From Nanobdellota archaeon (lineage in GTDB: Archaea > Nanobdellota > Nanobdellia > SCGC-AAA011-G17 > ARS1403): a stretch of 8,417 nt of DNA. Below are positions 6,597-8,417 of this stretch, piece by piece (the stretch's first letter is position 1; every line of letters starts with the position of its first letter). The position numbers and the translations under genes are program-made. The stretch is taken from assembly GCA_018831025.1 (NCBI GenBank), contig JAHJRB010000037.1, forward strand, positions 1 through 8,417, read 5' to 3'. The notes beneath the pieces were generated by a model that saw only the letters and a program-made list of their open reading frames with translations, was not told the DNA's origin and made no database searches.

Positions 6597-8417
6597 CTAC
6601 ATATTGGCTCTATTTTGGTTTGCTCTCTCAACCCCTTCCCTAGCAGTATCTTGTCCAAATCGTTGTCTATCCCACCAATCCTCTATTCTTTCTGGTATTG
6701 ATCTTGCGTCTTTTGCTTCTTTCGCACTCATCGCGATAAGATTCTTTGTTACTTTATCAAAATATTCAAAATAGTAATCTAATTTAACCCCTTCACTTGG
6801 ATTTGAATTTGGTCCCGCTATGGGGGGTCTATGCGCAGCACCTGGAATCTTTCTAAAGGTTCTTGCTACCGTTGTTTCATCATCCATTACTATTATATTT
6901 TTTTTAGGAACTAAGTAAAGTGCACTTTTGAATCCTCCATAATCATTACGTGGATTAAAATTAGCGATGGGTAGCATTTTGTATTCTACAGTACTTCCTT
7001 TATTTGTAAAAGCTTCATGTTTTAATTCAAATGATTTTTCAATTGTTTCAAAATTTTGGTCTGTTGGGGGAAGATCTCTTAATGCATAATAACCTTCTGA
7101 TGGATTTAAGAATACTGCACTAATATGCCTATCTATTCCTGTTTTATAAGATTTAATTGGAACTTTTAATGCGAGTTCATAGTAGGGTGCTAGGTCTGGA
7201 TCATTTTCTGGATCTGTAACTCGTTGATAATCTATATCTTCATTGAATGGGTATGGTATTAAATAGCTTCCCATCGAAACAGAGTAAATTTCCCTACCAA
7301 TCTTAAAAAGCTTATTTTCTCTTGAATGCACATATATAAATTTTAAATTTACAAAATCATTTGGATTTTTACTTTCACTCTCTAAACTAACGAATTGTGC
7401 TCCTGGATTACCAATAACATTTTTACCTGCATAAGTTCCACTATTTGAAAATATAGTCTGATAGTTAATGGGTCCTAAACTTATAATATAATTAGAAGCT
7501 ATTGTTACTATTGAAAGTTTGCCGTCTCCTCCAGTGAATAAATGTTCTGAAGAATGTACAGCCTCATCTAAAATTTTTCTTGTATACCCTGCGTCTTTTA
7601 GGAGGGCACTTCCTACACTTATATCTAAAAATCTTGCATGATATTTATCATTAGGAGGTCCAAATCCTGCATAAGGTAATTCTAGATTTGCTAATTCAGA
7701 ATATTTTGTGGTTTCTTCTTCTGAAATGTATATTCTTTCTGTTGGGGGAGGGGAAGTTTGTTTTCCAGTTATTTTCATAAAGAATCCTGTAAACTGTTTT
7801 ATTACAGAAGATGTTCCTGTTTCTAGAGAAGGAGGTGCTGATAATTCTAAAGTACTAAAATCTATATTGTCTGTGGTAGAACACAGAGCTCTATCAATTA
7901 AACTAGTATCTGTTTCTATCCTTATGATAGATTCTGATCTTATTGAGGGAGGTTCAATAGTTGTTTTTCCATCTGAGCTTTCTGTTAATTCTACTGAAAG
8001 TGGTTGTCTACAGTGACCCATTCCGTCCTCATCTGCACAAAAATAACCCCCTTCACAAGGAAGTGTAATGTCTGCTTGACAACAATCATCAGCAGTACGC
8101 ATTATTACTCCTAGTTGGTCGTCTGTACATCTACTTGCTATATCATTGCAAACATTAGGTATTCTTGGATTAAATAAGGGATTATCTGTTAGTACTCCAT
8201 CTTGATAGATTTGGGTGTTTCCAGATGGAAGAGTTTTACATTGGGTATTTGAATAGATTAATGGTTGTTGGAAACCACTAGAATCGCATGTTGCTCCTTC
8301 AACTTCTTCTTGTGAACAAATGGGTCTTGTTGCTGCTGTTTCTATTACAGGTCCTAAATCTGGTTCTGTGTTAAAATCACCTGGTAATGGGGGTGGAAGA
8401 TCTGCAAGTATATCATC
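6597..8417 (-). CDS. Cysteine-rich, probably secreted protein of unknown function (5' end outside window)
   Basis: I do not recognise a family. The frame stays open from the stop (6597-6599) to the right edge, giving 606 visible residues. The Met codon at 8102-8100 is therefore internal and the true start lies beyond 8417. All 11 visible cysteines fall in the N-terminal third (visible residues 34, 44, 60, 90, 97, 112, 113, 121, 127, 136, 179), and residues 180-606 have none. The segment with CC, LPCEGGYFC and GHC resembles small disulfide-knot modules. The rest looks rich in strands and aromatic residues, with a charged helical C-terminus (about 545-606) and no transmembrane segment or obvious sorting signal. 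Proline-rich bits (DLPPPLPGD, SPPPTE) suggest linkers. Extracellular location is inferred from the cysteines and from the secreted protease gene 5 nt downstream. A signal peptide would be outside the window. Confidence 0.75.
   Translation of the reverse strand, partial: DDILADLPPPLPGDFNTEPDLGPVIETAATRPICSQEEVEGATCDSSGFQQPLIYSNTQCKTLPSGNTQIYQDGVLTDNPLFNPRIPNVCNDIASRCTDDQLGVIMRTADDCCQADITLPCEGGYFCADEDGMGHCRQPLSVELTESSDGKTTIEPPSIRSESIIRIETDTSLIDRALCSTTDNIDFSTLELSAPPSLETGTSSVIKQFTGFFMKITGKQTSPPPTERIYISEEETTKYSELANLELPYAGFGPPNDKYHARFLDISVGSALLKDAGYTRKILDEAVHSSEHLFTGGDGKLSIVTIASNYIISLGPINYQTIFSNSGTYAGKNVIGNPGAQFVSLESESKNPNDFVNLKFIYVHSRENKLFKIGREIYSVSMGSYLIPYPFNEDIDYQRVTDPENDPDLAPYYELALKVPIKSYKTGIDRHISAVFLNPSEGYYALRDLPPTDQNFETIEKSFELKHEAFTNKGSTVEYKMLPIANFNPRNDYGGFKSALYLVPKKNIIVMDDETTVARTFRKIPGAAHRPPIAGPNSNPSEGVKLDYYFEYFDKVTKNLIAMSAKEAKDARSIPERIEDWWDRQRFGQDTAREGVERANQNRANM

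Noticed and set aside
7708..8016. Plus-strand reading frame of about 100 codons within the leftward cysteine-rich gene
   Set aside because: It is antisense to a longer continuous frame that shares an operon with the protease gene, and its translation shows no domain or signal.
6597..8102. Treating the Met at 8102 as the start of the leftward gene
   Set aside because: The same frame is open without a stop from 8102 to 8417 and the upstream codons continue the cysteine-rich composition, so the Met is internal and the gene is cut by the window edge.

Overview
The window is a low-GC archaeal fragment. It carries the archaeal exosome genes rrp4, rrp41 and rrp42, an archaeal RNase P protein (Pop5), a proteasome alpha subunit, SBDS and RNA polymerase subunit K. 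On the left edge is the 5' part of an SRP (7S) RNA. Tight gene packing, short proteins, AT-rich codon use and a large secreted metalloprotease fit a small-genome archaeon of the DPANN type (Woesearchaeota/Pacearchaeota-like). That lineage guess is an inference, not something the sequence proves.

Layout: positions 1 to about 142 hold the 5' portion of the SRP RNA gene, read leftwards and running off the window. About 117 bp of divergent promoter DNA follows, with TATA-like boxes for both directions and two tiny upstream reading frames ahead of pop5. From 260 to 4404 lies a rightward operon, pop5 - psmA - sdo1 - rrp4 - rrp41 - rrp42 - rpoK. Its genes are separated by at most 18 nt or overlap by ATGA. 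From 4405 to the right edge (8417) two genes read leftwards in a second operon: a cysteine-rich protein of unknown function that is cut by the window edge, then, 5 nt downstream, a 728-residue secreted protein with a metzincin-type zinc protease motif. The two operons converge with no base between the stop codons.

The rightward operon is a version of the known archaeal exosome superoperon. It joins tRNA 5' maturation (RNase P), 3' RNA processing and decay (Rrp4/Rrp41/Rrp42 exosome), ribosome maturation (SBDS), protein turnover (20S proteasome alpha ring) and transcription (RpoK). Having rpoK directly after rrp42 differs from the usual rpl37ae/rpoP continuation.

The leftward pair is accessory in character. 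The metalloprotease has a clear signal peptide, a long helical N-terminal region and a C-terminal catalytic domain. Its partner has all 11 visible cysteines in its N-terminal third. They probably act together outside the cell, but their substrate and role cannot be read from the sequence. They are the least explained part of the window. No mobile element, CRISPR array, tRNA or rRNA was seen.
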